From: Camillea tinctor
Lineage: Eukaryota; Ascomycota; Sordariomycetes; Xylariales; Xylariaceae
Direction of reading: 5' to 3'
DNA length: 64,000 nucleotides
Assembly (NCBI GenBank): GCA_022578605.1
Contig: MU394063.1
Location: 1 to 64,000 of the forward strand
Part shown: positions 24,153 to 37,100 of the stretch, in pieces
Layout of the letters: the number at the start of each line of letters is the position of its first letter
Position numbering within the stretch: position 1 is the first letter of the stretch
The notes under the pieces: model-generated
The model's database searches: none
What the model was told of the DNA's origin: nothing
What the model saw: only the letters and a program-made list of their open reading frames with translations
Program-made: the position numbers and the translations under genes

Positions 24153-27100
24153 GGGAGGTGGAAACGGGTGTGCGTTTGTTTCACTGGATGCCAGGCAACT
24201 GTATCGTTGTTGGTCATCATCTTGATACGGGTTACGTTAGGTCTCTGGGGTGGGTACTACTAGGCTGTTTCTTTTCTTCCTTTCTTTTATGTCCTCTTTT
24301 CTCTTCTGAAACGACGCACATGATTTGGGAAAATTACAGGGTGATATGAATCTTTTACGACCAGGCAATGACGGAACGACTGAATCTCCATAACGTGGGG
24401 TTGGAAAAGGGGGAAACACTAGTGAATTTGGCATGTCCTTTTTTGTTCCTCTTGGTATTTTGGCTGGTGGGACGGCGTTACACTCGTTTTCTTCTTTTGT
24501 TTCGTGTGTAATTCATACACCAGGCTTGGCTCACTATGGTCGATAGGGGCTAAATTAGATAATTTACAGAGTCATGTTTTCTAACTAACCTATATACCAC
24601 CTGCACTATCTTCGTTTTCTGTGTATACCACGGGGATACAAACGAGCAATGAGATTTAGCCGTAGGGGATGATAGCCAAGCCAGCTTTTCGTTTCGATCG
24701 ATCACCGAATCTATTGTCTCAGACCCCCACCGTCCATTTCCCTCCCCTGGAGACTGCTCTGGCCTGAATATAGACCTCCTCAGTCCTATCCCCTATGTTT
24801 CCTGTTTGCCTAACTTACCTATGGCAACTTCATATAGTAATAGGACATCAACAGGAAAGAAATATAGTAACCCCTCCTCTCCCTTCTCCCCCTCAGTAAT
24901 AAAAGAATTGCATCTATCCTCGCTCACCGGAAAGGGCAAAAGTTGCGAAAGAAAGAACAAGAAGGGTAGGTTGGCGTCAGTATCGGTGGGAAGCACAAGG
25001 AAAGCCGCGAAATCTTGTCGTCGATCTGACTTGCGTCCGCCACCCTTACTACCTACTACATTACATTACATTACTTACCCTTACTTACTTACTACCACGC
25101 CAAGAGGCCGAGCGGAGATAGGCCATCGAAACAAAGATCTGAGATTCTCGTTCCTCGCATACCAGAGAGAAGGCCAAGGTTCACGCCAAGCCCCCATCGA
25201 AACTCGCGGACTCGGCGTGTACATCGTTTGTGCTTCCTTTTGTCGATCAGCCGTCTTGGGGGTTAGGGGGTAAAGGGGGAGGGCGGTAACCTACGGATGT
25301 ACACTAGGTTATACATACATTTGACTTTACCTTGGCTCTTTTTTATTATTTGTTCATGCTCCTATAGCCTATCGTGTTGTGTTGTGTCTCGTCTCGCACA
25401 TTACTAACTAGTAATGTGCGGTTTGTTGTATGTGCCCCCTTTCCCCTTCCCCCCTCCCCCACCCAGCAAGCAGAAACTAGGCCTATGCAGAGAGAATAGG
25501 TAAGACGCTTTGCGATGAACATAGCCACTCAGTGTAGACAGGTAGGCAGGTAGGTATGGCAAGCATACGTCGCACCACAGCTGCCAAGTCGGGCCCGGGC
25601 CTAGGGTTCAGTTCGTCAGCAGGGGGCGGCTTGCTGACTGACTGACTGACTGGTTGACTCTAGCGTATAGCAGGAGCCTCAGAACAGATCAAGTAGCCTC
25701 TTGGCTTTTTCTTGCATGTGTGAACCCGCGTCGTCTCTGCGTAAACGCCTAGCCCGGTTTTTATTTGAACGGCATGTTGTCTCTAGAGGTCTTGCCTTTC
25801 TGGACACGGGTCAAGGCTGGTGGCGAGGGGGCAAGTCTCGCCCAGATGAGCATTACGAATCTACCTTTTCCCTCTGTTGGTTGTTTGTTGAGCAACGATG
25901 GGGGATATATGCCTCGCTCGGTGAGCCTGATATGGTGGTTTGGCTGGTGGGTAATCTAGGTATAAAACTCCTATATAAAAGCCTCCGGTGATTTGAATCA
26001 TCCCTTATCTCTTCTATTGGATAGAAAGAGAGACCCGGCGTTTGCCAAGTTGAGAGAGCGGGTATGTGTTTAGTATAGTCTTGGTTCGGGATATAAAAAA
26101 CCGGCATAAAGATATGCACAATTGTTTTTAAGATTTCCTCACGGCATTTCTTAGCTTTGCTCGGCCCTGATGACTTGCATAGTCCCGTCTTGGTACAGCC
26201 TTGGCGGACCGTCGTGAATCAAGCGGTGTACGCCTCTTTGACATGTTTAGGTGTCTCAAGAGATAAGATGTACCGCACCAAACAAGGTTTTGGGGCGGGC
26301 CAATATGCTTGAGAAACGGGGCGGCAAAGAGAAGAGGAGTAGCGGAAGGAAGAGGTTGGTTTATCATTAAATTCTCTTGGGTGTCGATCCCCATTCGCGG
26401 CCTCGGGGACCCGTGGACAGCCAGTTACGGAGCAAGTGAGGTTGTCCGCAACCCTCCTTTAAGCCTATGTTTAGTTTTTTTTTTCAGCCTCCGCTCCGTC
26501 ATAGTGTGGAGGCCGATAAGGGGCTCTTCCCGCCACCGTAAAGTACCTAGGTAAAAATAAAACTGCTCTTGTCCCTCCCCCTTAAAAAGCAAAGCTCTTA
26601 CCTACCTCTTTCAGGCAGGTAGCAGAAGCCTCAAACTCCCGTTGTGTGACATTCGGCTGAAATCCCGAAGGAACGTGCCTACGTACGCCAAGGCTGAGGA
26701 GACTCGACTTGTGTTTATCAGATCTGGCATCTGTGGGACACACCAAACTTGCCCGTGTATCGCGCAATTTACGCGGTGGTTACGATATCACGTACCAAGA
26801 CCCTTGATTGTCATTTGCGATTTTGGGCCGTCATTGGGCTCTAGCCAACTACGTGGGAAGATGATGGGGTTGGTACCTATGCAGATAGGAATCTGCAAAT
26901 CTTTTGGCTGAAAACTGGAATATCACTGACACACCTAAGGAAGAAAGGAAGAAAGATCAGCATAAGCAATAGAAAGTCACCTTCACGTAGGTTAGAGACA
27001 AGAGATAGGCGGGCTTTCAACATAGATGTTGGAAGATTCGATACAAAGCCCTCGTGATCTACCAAGGCAACTGATCTGCATAATCAAGGCTACATCGCAT

Positions 27101-30100
27101 GCGAGTGACGTTGGATATTACCCAAACTTCTCCTATCAGGATCGAGATAGAAACGCTGGTTCGACAAGAAAGGTCCCTTGGTGCAGCACTTCGTCTGACC
27201 CCGCCAGTCATGTCTCAGCGATACTCCGCAGGTATCCCCAAAGAGTGGAAGAGAGGGAGAGGAGAGAAAGGAAGAAAGGGGGCCAAAACCCAAAGAAAAA
27301 ACACGCATCAAGTTTCCATTCAACGCAGAGCGACCCCAATCAGTTATGGTATGACAGCAAGCAAGCAAGAGCAAGAGGCTCAGGCCAATGGTTTAGGTTA
27401 GGGAAAAGTAAAAGCTTCCGCAGCGAATGATATTGGAGTTTCTTTCGTTCTTTGGGACATTCGGTCATGATATTTGGCTGGCCTAGCCTCGCTAGACGTA
27501 ATCACCCAGATTACACTTCCCTACGGGCGCATACATAGCGCCCAGAGAGGGAGAGAAAAGAAAGATAGGCGAATCCGGACAAGTCTTTGCTTGATGATAG
27601 TCTTGTTCACGTCCTACCACACTTACTCGCCCGGCAAGTGTGTACGTATGTATAGGAGTAGGCCATGTAGGTATCCCCCCTCGAGCCCTCCATTCCCCCA
27701 CCTAGCAGATAAACCCGCGAGTCGAAACAGGCAAGTAAGAAATAGGACCAAGGGGGAAACCTCCGTCCGTAAGGCTCACGCCGAAGGGAGCAGGAAGAAA
27801 AGAACACAGATGCTTACGGGCCCGGGGTACGGACATTACAAATTTCCATAGTCCGGAAAAGCCGAAAAGCTTGTGTGTGTAGTGTAGTTGACAGTTGGCA
27901 TGCGTTCTTTTCTTCTTCCACCCTCGTCCTTTTTTTTTCTTTGCTTATTTTTTCCTTACCTTCCCCGAAGGTGTCAGATCGGATCTCTGGGGTAAAAAGG
28001 GCAGGGTAAGGTAATGCAAGCTATCTGTCAGAACGCGTGCGTGAGTGTATGTGTAATGCGATGTCTTACCCGGGTAAGCACACAGAAACGTCTAGACGTC
28101 AGCCACTCCCTCGAATTATCAAAAAAGTTCGCATAGGGTAGAAGATGGAGGGGAGAATGACAGAGGAAGAAAGAAAAAAGGAGGGAGGATTGGTGGTGAC
28201 GCAGACAAGTCAGACATAGAGTTGAACCTTAGGTATCTACCTAACTTAGGTTGGTTTTCCCACATAATCGATGAGTCTTAGATTGGTCACCTACTAACTA
28301 GTCTGAAGCTAAAGGTGATGTAGTGGTATAGCACAAGCACGCAAACGTGCCTAGCTATGCTGGTACATAGTATTGATGTAAGTTATAGCTTAGGTTAATT
28401 CGACATAGGAAGCCTGGGTGGCTGACCTGTTTTAGTTTCTCTGATCAACCGTCGAATGAGAAGAGACGAAATTGACTGTTCACCACTATGTAAGTTGTTC
28501 CAAGTTTCTTGGCAATGTATAGACTCTTCGATTTATTGAATCTGAATCGTTTGCCAAGTGTTCTTTTCATTTCTTTTCTCTTGTCCTCGACGATCCCCAA
28601 GATAACAGAATAAAATTAGAAATGAAGGGATCGAGTCTAAAAAGGGGGGAGGAAGAGAGAGAAAGAAGAGATAGAGAAGTTTCAAGCTTGAGGTAGGGCA
28701 TAGGCTTGTGATACTATCGCAGTGTATGACCCGTTCTTGGTAACTAGCTTGGCGCATCATCAGCGATCGACAGGCAATGACAGTGGGGATACCATTTGCA
28801 TATGCTGGTACGAAAAGGCGCGTACAAGGTATATTCGAGACCCCTCCCTCTCCCCTTGCTAGCTATTATCCCGCGCCGTCGGATAACTACCGTATCCCAC
28901 CTCTCTCCACATCTTCCTTATCCAACCCTACACTATTACATAGCTCTACGCAAGTACACCACATATACATGTACACTAATACGTAGGTCAGGTATGTATG
29001 TTATCTACCAATGAGTAGGATAGACAGGAAGGCGAAAAAAAGGTCCCGTTGTGTATCCATTAATCTCATTCACCGAATTTCCAAGTCAAAGGCAGATCTA
29101 TAGATTGTCTCCTCTTACAGTTATCAAATAAATGTAGGTTTTAAACAACTTACACGTGCCACTACCTATATCAATATGCATGTACATACATAGCACGATA
29201 GATGAGAGAGTTTCGTCGCCGTGGGGGTGAACCAACCAACAACCTGTCGTACATGTATAGGGGAAGGCATGCCAATATAACACTACCTAAGGTTAGGTTA
29301 AATGTTTAGGTTCATTGTTTTACCTATAATTTTCTCCCGTAACTAAGTAACCAATTATATCAATCTACCGAATAGGTAGTTCAATATGTATTATCCTTTG
29401 TGGCTAGCAACTATGAGTATGTACATGTCTACCCAAAGGTATCGATGTCTATCCTCAGCTAGCGAACAAGGGTCCCCCCTCCATCCCTCTCTTTGACGTT
29501 ATCCTCTCCACTAAACAAGAATCAAGAAAAAAAAAGGGGGGGGGGACCCTTTGGACCCTTTTCCCATTTCCCATACTTTTTTTCTTTCTCCTTTCGCCTC
29601 TTACACTCACTTGTCTAGACCCCCCCCTGTGATGTTTCGTTTTATCTATTTATTTTTTATTTTGGTTGATTTCTAATAATACCCATGACATCAATTGTTT
29701 CCAACTCTCCGTCTCCGGTACCGAGCTGGTACCGAGCTCGCCGAGCCTCTAGCGAGATCTTAGTAAAACATAGTTACGTTCATATACCTACTAGTTTAGC
29801 TGGTTTGACATGTAGGTAGGCATCGCAATGGGAGAGAAATGGGTGAAAGAGCCAAGAAGACCAAGCAACGGAGGGTAAAACTAAACGAAACAAAATAAAA
29901 ATAAAAATCTAAAAATTGAAACCCTGAATCTTATTGTAATTACTTTATACGGTCTGGACACAAAGGTGCTTTACTGTCTGTTTTATTTTTTCTTGGCTGC
30001 GTTTCTAGAGAGGTTCTGGGTCCTCAGTCTTGGCCTGCTTCTCTATTTTCTACTCTAAACCATCGATTTTTTTTATTCTATTTTTTTTTTCAATATGCGT

Positions 30101-33100
30101 CATGTTATTCGTACGCATATAGTTCGGTTTCACTCCCCGTGTCGCGGCAAACTTCCCGGCATGACCTAGCAACACCAAGGGAGAAGAAGGGGAAAAAAAA
30201 CATTCGAGAAGAAACGGAGACAACAAATGAGATAGGCAGGCTTCCACTTATGTGGCATGTTTGTAAATTATAGAGAAGTGTGTTGGGAATGTTTTGAGCC
30301 TTTGGTAACCGGTGGTGTTGCCTTCTTACACCATTCCATCCATTCAATCTGATGATGGAGGCGCCGGCCGGGCGGACGAGCGGGAAGACGGAAACGGACG
30401 GGCGCCCACATTTTGGTTTCCTTCCGTCTTTCTTTCTTGTCTCTGTCGTTGCCCATCACAAGATAACGCTTCTTTTTCTTCCTGTACGCATTACCTCGGT
30501 ACGACGAAAAACAACAAGTAAAACCAGGCCTTCAATCAATCGATGCGATCTAATCCATCTCTCTTTTTTTCTTTTTCTGGTTATCTAATTTGATTTCCTC
30601 TACCCCGTATTTTCTCCCACTCTCTTGTACTACCGCACCAATACATGTATGTAGACCCAAGCTGCCAGGCGCCACCTTTAACGAAAAAAGGCCGTGCATA
30701 TTATATAGTCACATATATCACATGAAAGCAAGGGGAAAAGGTGCGTAGAGGATAAGAAGATTTAATGCAGGTGAAGAAATATATTTAATATACTTAATGT
30801 ATGGTGAGGCAGCATATACATTACTTTCATTGCCTACCACGGCTCGGCATTGGTCCAGTTAGGTTAGTCGGCAGAGTGTTCAATAATAAGACTACATGCA
30901 TAGATCATATACACCTACATAGCCTACATCGCCATACTTGACACAATAATGTATAGATAGTGTGCTATGTAGTGTAGGTTAGACAACTTACATACCCTCG
31001 AAGCTCTGAGGTATTACCAATCAATCACATGCATTTCATCACGTTCCTCGTTCCCTTCTCTTCCACTACAAGCATGTGTTCGTTCGTTCTCGACCGTGGG
31101 ATATTTCCCCCCCTCCTTCTCAAAAAAATCACCTCGCTTATACGGAGGTCCCTACCAAAAAACGTTGCCCCACCCCCTTGTCCACCTGAAGCCTTGGCGT
31201 TTGAGTGACAGGTGTCAAACGGCTGTATACGGCTGCCGACAGCAGCTCACTATACTTTTAGTGCTTATAGCTAGTAACAGCTATTATCGATAAAACTTCT
31301 TAGCGCCTTATTATTATGGAGACAGCACCATGCACAGCGGCTTTAGTTTAGCTATACCTTACACCTGTCGAGCAGGTGCATAGCACCTGTCGTAAAAACG
31401 CCAAGACTTCAGGTGGACAAGGGGGTGGGGCAATGTCTTTTGGTAGGGACCTCCGTACATACTCTTCTTTTACCTTTGCCTGCCTGCCTTACCTGTCAAT
31501 TAGGCAAGCCTCCATGTGCCTGTCATCGTATAAGAAAAGAGAAATCTATATATATTATGTAGGTTGTATGTATGTAGCCAGTATTGTTAATGCAGTGAGG
31601 AAGACTAGGAGTGTGTGAAGGGTGGGTTCGGACATGATGTTCCAGGAATTTTGCTGATGATGATGGTGGTGGTAGTTTTTATGTACATACTCCCCGTGCA
31701 TACCTCTTACATTACTTCTAGATGCGGCTGGTCTATGCGGGGACCTCCCCACCATCTTTCTTCGCAACCGCGGCTTATCTTTTCAGACTCTTTTATCACA
31801 CAGGGGTCTTAGCTCTGTTTCGTTTCGTTTCTATCAGTTTCGTCGGGAGAGTTGATACCTGACTTAGGAGTTACACGGTTTTACTCAGAACGGAGTAAAG
31901 GAGTGAGTAAGGGAAAAGGTAGATATTAGAAACCTGGACAACATAGCACCTAACCACATGTATTCATAATAGGAAGTATGGTCCACGGGTGTGGGAATGT
32001 AGTGTAATGCGATCCCATGTGCGTTTATGTGTGTGTGGATGGGCTGGTGAGTTTGAACAGAGACACATACCTGCACTAAAATAAATAAATACATAAATAA
32101 TACTCCGTAGTAATAAACAACATAGCTCAACTCAGCTTAGCTTACCTAGGTAGATAACTTAGCTTTAGCTTAGCTGTAAGCCAACTTACCTTACTTGTTT
32201 TTCTCAATTATAGTAAAGTTAAGCTTCACGTCAAAGAATCACCGCATACCACTAAACAAGGGAAAAGAAAAGAAGACAGAAGGAATATATCGATTGGTCA
32301 GAACCTGTTGATTGGGAGGGTGGACAGGGAAGGGGGGAAAGGTGGCACACAGAGATATGTGACTTGTGCCATGGTCTTGCTCTAGTGTGCTTCTTCTTTT
32401 TTTTTTTTCCCATTTCTTCTTTGTTCCCCATGTCACTGCTGACTTGTGATAGAGTAACGCTATGCACCCTACAACTATAGAGTAGAAGAGTAATGACAAG
32501 GGACATGTTGTTAGGTTAGTTAGGTACCCATCTTATGCAAATCACTCTTTCTACTCCTCCTTCCTATACGTAAGTAGCGTATTCTCTTTTTTATCTCGTT
32601 AGGTATAGCAACTAGTGTACATAGCGGTGGGCAATCAATCCATTTATTAGTTACTTCTGTACGCTTAGACTAAAGTGTGGGGTATGTACTCCGTAGTGAA
32701 GTGGGAAAAGTGTGAGTGGATTGGTTTTAAATGGGGGTTGGAAACAGTTAGTCGCACTGATAATGAGAATTATCAATGATAGAGAAAAGAGGTAAAGACG
32801 GGGGAAACGGGGGAGGAGGGGAGGGTGCTTGATGATGACGATAATGGGGGGAATTAATTGAGTGCGTTACTTGTTTACTCACTCACATCCAGGCGAAGCT
32901 ACGTTATAATTACAGTCACATTTTTCAAGTCTCTTATTCATTTTGAGTTATATTGAGATTTTTATTTTTCTTCTATCTGCCTAATGGTAAAGGATTGGCT
33001 AGTGTCACCTATAGGTAAGAAAGGGAAAAAAACATCTCAACCAGAAAAAAAAAAACTTAGGAAGAGAGTTAAGTTTGTGTGAGAGAGTATCCTTAGCGAT

Positions 33101-33639
33101 CGCTCCTCTGCCCTTCCCTTTTTTTTCTGCTTCCCCTTATCCCACCGACAAAGCGCGGGATGGGTCCCTCCTCATGCATCTATCGTGCATGGCAGTAGTA
33201 GGGAGATAATGCATTGTAGATTTTTCTTTGTCCGCTTCCGCTTTCCCAATAGAAGCCAAGCAGTCAGCCGTCCCAGGTTAAAATAGAAAACGCCACACAC
33301 TCTCAAGCTTTACGAGTGTCAATAAAAAAAAACAGGTTGCAGGTTCCGTTCCGCCCATTGCCCAACCAGAATAGAAATCAGGGGAAAAGAGGGAAACCCA
33401 TAAATCCGCTCATCAGGTTTGCCGATCATCAAGGAAAAAAAAAACTAGGATCATTGTCATAACGCTTCAAGCCCGTTTCGCCCGCCCGTGATTTTTGTTT
33501 GTTTGTTATGTTGGTGGTTTGTTGGTTTTCTCACGGTGTGTCTTGTGCGCATCGAGAGAAATCCAAATGAGGTAAGGGAGGATTTGGTGAGTTTTCATGT
33601 CGTAGCGATGATTAAAGAGAATTTCCGTTGCCGAAGGTT
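24153..33639. other. Gene-poor stretch, left part of the 29-kb desert
   Basis: 9.5 kb of ordinary base composition with no protein I can support. The longest open frames (24806-25273 plus; 27026-27430 and 27474-27851 plus) overlap others on both strands and lack any domain, bias or good start context. It contains simple repeats (for example CTGA repeats near 25635-25650), many CCTAGGTA/TAGGTA motifs, two TACTCCGTA copies (32101-32109, 32687-32695) and the MITE at 31143-31455. No tRNA or rRNA was recognised. Confidence 0.6.
31143..31455. mobile_element. MITE with 60-bp terminal inverted repeats
   Basis: A 313-bp element without coding capacity. The left terminus (31143-31202) and the reverse complement of the right terminus (31396-31455) match at 57 of 60 positions, the three differences being transitions. 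Both ends start CGGAGGTCCCTACCAAAA. The element is flanked by TA on both sides (31141-31142 and 31456-31457), consistent with a TA target-site duplication of the Tc1/mariner type. The interior holds several CAGGTG/CACCTG words just inside each repeat. It needs a transposase from elsewhere. The family is not one I recognise. Confidence 0.85.
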
Positions 33640-33894
33640 TTACTCGACAGCGACCTCGTGGAAGTCCCCCTTGTGCTCACCAGGGTGCTCGCCCCAGTGG
33701 ACAGGCCCGAGTTTAAGGAAACGAAGGCTGCCTACGCTGCTCAGGCTAGAGCTGCGGCGGGAGGTGTTGGCAGGCGTGACGTCCTGGGTAGTTGGGTATG
33801 AAGAGGAAGTAGTCGGGGCCAGAGACAGGAAAGTCGTGGGCGGGTCGGCCTTGAGAAGGTTCTGGGTGGCAGTAGGCTGCTTGGTGGAAGACAT
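33640..33894 (-). CDS. Small conserved fungal protein of unknown function, 84 aa
   Basis: Single exon on the minus strand, start context ACAACATGTC. The N-terminal half is Ser/Thr/Pro-rich (MSSTKQPTATQNLLK...), followed by an RRSSSLSSV stretch that looks like a phosphorylation-prone segment. The C-terminus, FLKLGPVHWGEHPGEHKGDF followed by HEVAVE, has the look of a conserved motif I associate with short uncharacterised Pezizomycotina proteins (from memory, not searched). No signal peptide or membrane segment. A TATAAA box lies on the same strand at 34109-34104, which would give a leader of roughly 180 nt. The antisense frame at 33488-33928 is taken as a shadow. Confidence 0.72.
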   Translation of the reverse strand: MSSTKQPTATQNLLKADPPTTFLSLAPTTSSSYPTTQDVTPANTSRRSSSLSSVGSLRFLKLGPVHWGEHPGEHKGDFHEVAVE

Positions 33895-34103
33895 GTTGTC
33901 TGGTGTTATGTGTGATGAAGAGAGTTGACTTGAGCAAGTTGGCTGAAGGATCGATAGAATCGGGCTCTTTCTTTCTGAAAATGACTTAAATTTTCTAGAG
34001 TCTGTCCAGAGAGCTTGCTAGAAGAGTAGGTAGGCAGTTGGTCTGTAGAGAATAAAGAGAATGGATGTTGGATGAACAATGTGGTAGAGGAAGGAGACAG
34101 GTC

Positions 34104-34109
34104 TTTATA
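34104..34109 (-). promoter_or_regulatory. TATA box of the 84-aa gene
   Basis: TATAAA on the minus strand, about 210 bp upstream of the start codon at 33894. The intervening leader is pyrimidine-rich. A GTGGGG word (on the minus strand near 34157-34164) fits the SYGGRG consensus of the carbon-repression factor CreA/Cre1, but one match is weak evidence. Confidence 0.45.
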
Positions 34110-37100
34110 GACATGCCCAGACTGGAGTAACCTAATGACACGGGCTTAAGCCAGACCCCCACAGATATAACAGACCTTTCTCCTTGAGTCGTTCATTGTT
34201 TCCAGTGGTAACTCCGCCAAGACTTGCCAGAAATAGTCTTATCTCATAAATGCGCATAGGGTGTGTGTGGGTGTGGGTGTGTGGTAGGTTGCGCGGTTTC
34301 GGTCAAGCGCCTACCCCCGGCCCATTAATTCTGAAGGGACAAGTTGTGGGTGGCAAAGACTGGGGACCTTTATTTTGGCTTTGTCCGGGTGGGTGGAATA
34401 GAGCACCTCTTCCCTCCGGGAACTCTCCAGGCTATGGGAATGGGCATGGACATGGACATGGACATGGACCTATGGCGTGCTGGTTCTGCTGTTGCTGCTC
34501 AGCTGCCAGACACGGACATAATGGCCCAGTCCCGAGCCAAAGGCCCGCTCGCTCATTGCACCATAACCATGACCATAACACGTGGGGTGGCCAATTGGCG
34601 ACGGATGGCTAAGGGGGCAACAATCCGTCCCCCTCGCACAAAGGGAGAAAAAAAATACCCAATGCTAGGTCAGGTAGAACACTTATCCGCGGCTTGCGCA
34701 TCCGCCTATTACCGTGCCGAGGGTCCACGCCAAGGGTGGTCAGCAGATTGGTGACGTAGGGGAGCAAGAGCCATAGGTGCGAGCCATAGGTGCTGCCAAC
34801 AGGACAGACTGAAAACCTCAGCTCAGGACCGGCAGACTTCCCGACCTTGAGGCTCGAAACGGTGCCGACGAGGTCGTTTTATATGTCGGAGGTGTGGAGA
34901 AGAGAATGCGGCTCCTTTTAACTTCATTCAATACTCGCGAACTCCCGGCTGCCCGGGCCTCTTCGGCCTCGATTGAGGAGAGTTCGGGCGTTGAGTATCA
35001 TGCGATTGGTTGGGGCCAAGCCGCTAACGGGATTCCTCGGAGAGAGGTCTTGAGATCTGAGATCTCCCACTATGAGCCCTCGGTCCGCGCAGTTGCAGCT
35101 TTTTGACGGAGATATCGGATATAGGCCTTCTCCTAAAGGGGCTTCACGATAGACCTCTCCTCCCCCTGAATGCTCGCTGGCTCATCAACGAAAATAGCCT
35201 ATCGTCGTCATCGTCATTGGTGTTTTTTTTTATAGGTGCCATTTTTTGTTTTGTATTTTTTGGGGGAGGCTTTTATTCAACGTTAGACTTGACTGTCGAG
35301 TAGGTCCCATGGTTGTAAAACATAAAAAGAGATCTATACATTATACTCCTCTTATGAAATGAACTAAATAAAGGGAACAGGTGTCAATTAAATGACTTTT
35401 CTCAGTTGTATGGATAACACTTGCGTTTTAATAAGAATTCAAAGAAAGTATGAATTGGTTGGCAGAGAAAAATAGTTCGGCGAGGTTCGAAAGGGAGAGT
35501 CTTCCTGGATTAACTCATCCATCGCCCTCCCTGCTCCTTTCCCCCCTCTGGATCCATCTTACACTATCTCGGTCTATAATCCATCTTCAACGCATATGAG
35601 CGTTAAGGAAGAGAAGTGAGGGTGCGTATTTGGCCTTAACCGCGGATCCCTTGCGCGAGGGATGTCACACTGAAGGCTACTGCCGATACTGTTGGGAAAG
35701 TTTGCCTGCGCATAACCCCAGTACGCATTCCCCCAAACCGGGCTTTTCGGGCAACAGCGCTGTTCGGGTTCCAAACATTATCTAGCAGAAGTTGTAAAAG
35801 GCGGTCCAGCGACAGGATTTGCTGTTCTTGTGTCTAGAGTCTAGGCGGATGTTAGGAATATATTCGGGCATCCAGTCATATGGCTTGACGGTGTACCAGA
35901 CGCCGAACAAGCTGCAGGATGATACACGATATGGTATCATCACACGCGTTCAGAATTCTCGCCCCCTCCCAACCCTAATCGTCCTGGGCCCCGTCCTGCA
36001 AACTTTCGATCATGTTGGCTGCATCTCACCTAATATTTTTAGCAGGTACCTCTATTTTAAAGATATAGTCTGTTACATTGGTCTAGTGTACAAACATCAA
36101 GTTTGTGCCTTCGTTTTCAGAGACAAACCATGGAATATCATGTTTCATACCATAATATTAGCAGTTTTATATAAGATACTATTCTGGTGTCTCGTATGAT
36201 TACAACCACCATAATAAGTAAGGATACAATACCTTTGGCCTAAACCTTCGCGATCATGGTTTTCTTCGTAGAACCCGGGCGAAACTGGAAGATCGGTAGT
36301 CCAGATACTTTGCAGCAACGAGGACCGGTGAGCATGATAATGGGCAGATGATCGGCTGGCTAAAACCTGTGTAGGACTTCATATATTGTGCATAAGGTGT
36401 TGGTGGTGAGCCTTGAATATCATCTTTACTTGGCTTGGAGCCGGTTGGATTAAAAACTTCCGAATGGGGAACGTAGGAACATATTGGGCAAGCCGTCGAT
36501 TAAGCTCGTGACTCATTGTATCATCTTCTTCGCCACTATATCCTAGTCTGGTGATATCGAAACCTGTTAGTTGGTTTCCATTCCTCTTATTGATTCGGCA
36601 CCTTGCCCACTTAGCTGTGGCCGATAGCAATGATGGTATTTCCGAAGTGACAGTGTACTGCTGATCGAGAATGTATATCCTTGGTATAGGTGACATATTA
36701 GGACTTCTTTGCCTGTAAATCTCACAACCTGTATTGTATAAGACCTTCTTTGCAGAAAATCTTTGTGTAGTCGTCCTAATTTAGCAGCACAGTACATGAA
36801 GCCGGCAGTTATTTATGTAAACTAGTAGCACCACCATTGAATACCCCTATAATTTCACGCTGGCACTCGTTGGTACTCTCCAGTTCCTAAACAAAACACA
36901 AAAACTCAAGAGAAAGAGATAATCTGATTCCCGGGACAGGAGGCTTCTGTAAGGGAAGTAATGGCCTCAAGATAAGCAGCGTAAAAGTTCTATCCCGCCA
37001 ACAACCGTTGGTTTGTTTATGAGAAACGACTTTATCACCAAAGTCATCGATACTGTTGACTAGAAATAGAAATGCTTGGAATTCATCGTTTTTTCTTCTT

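Noticed and set aside
24806..25273. 155-codon + strand open frame
   Set aside because: Low-complexity, Ser/Arg-rich, no domain, and overlapped by frames on the other strand.
35971..35985. AACCCTAA resembling telomere repeat
   Set aside because: A single copy, no tandem array.
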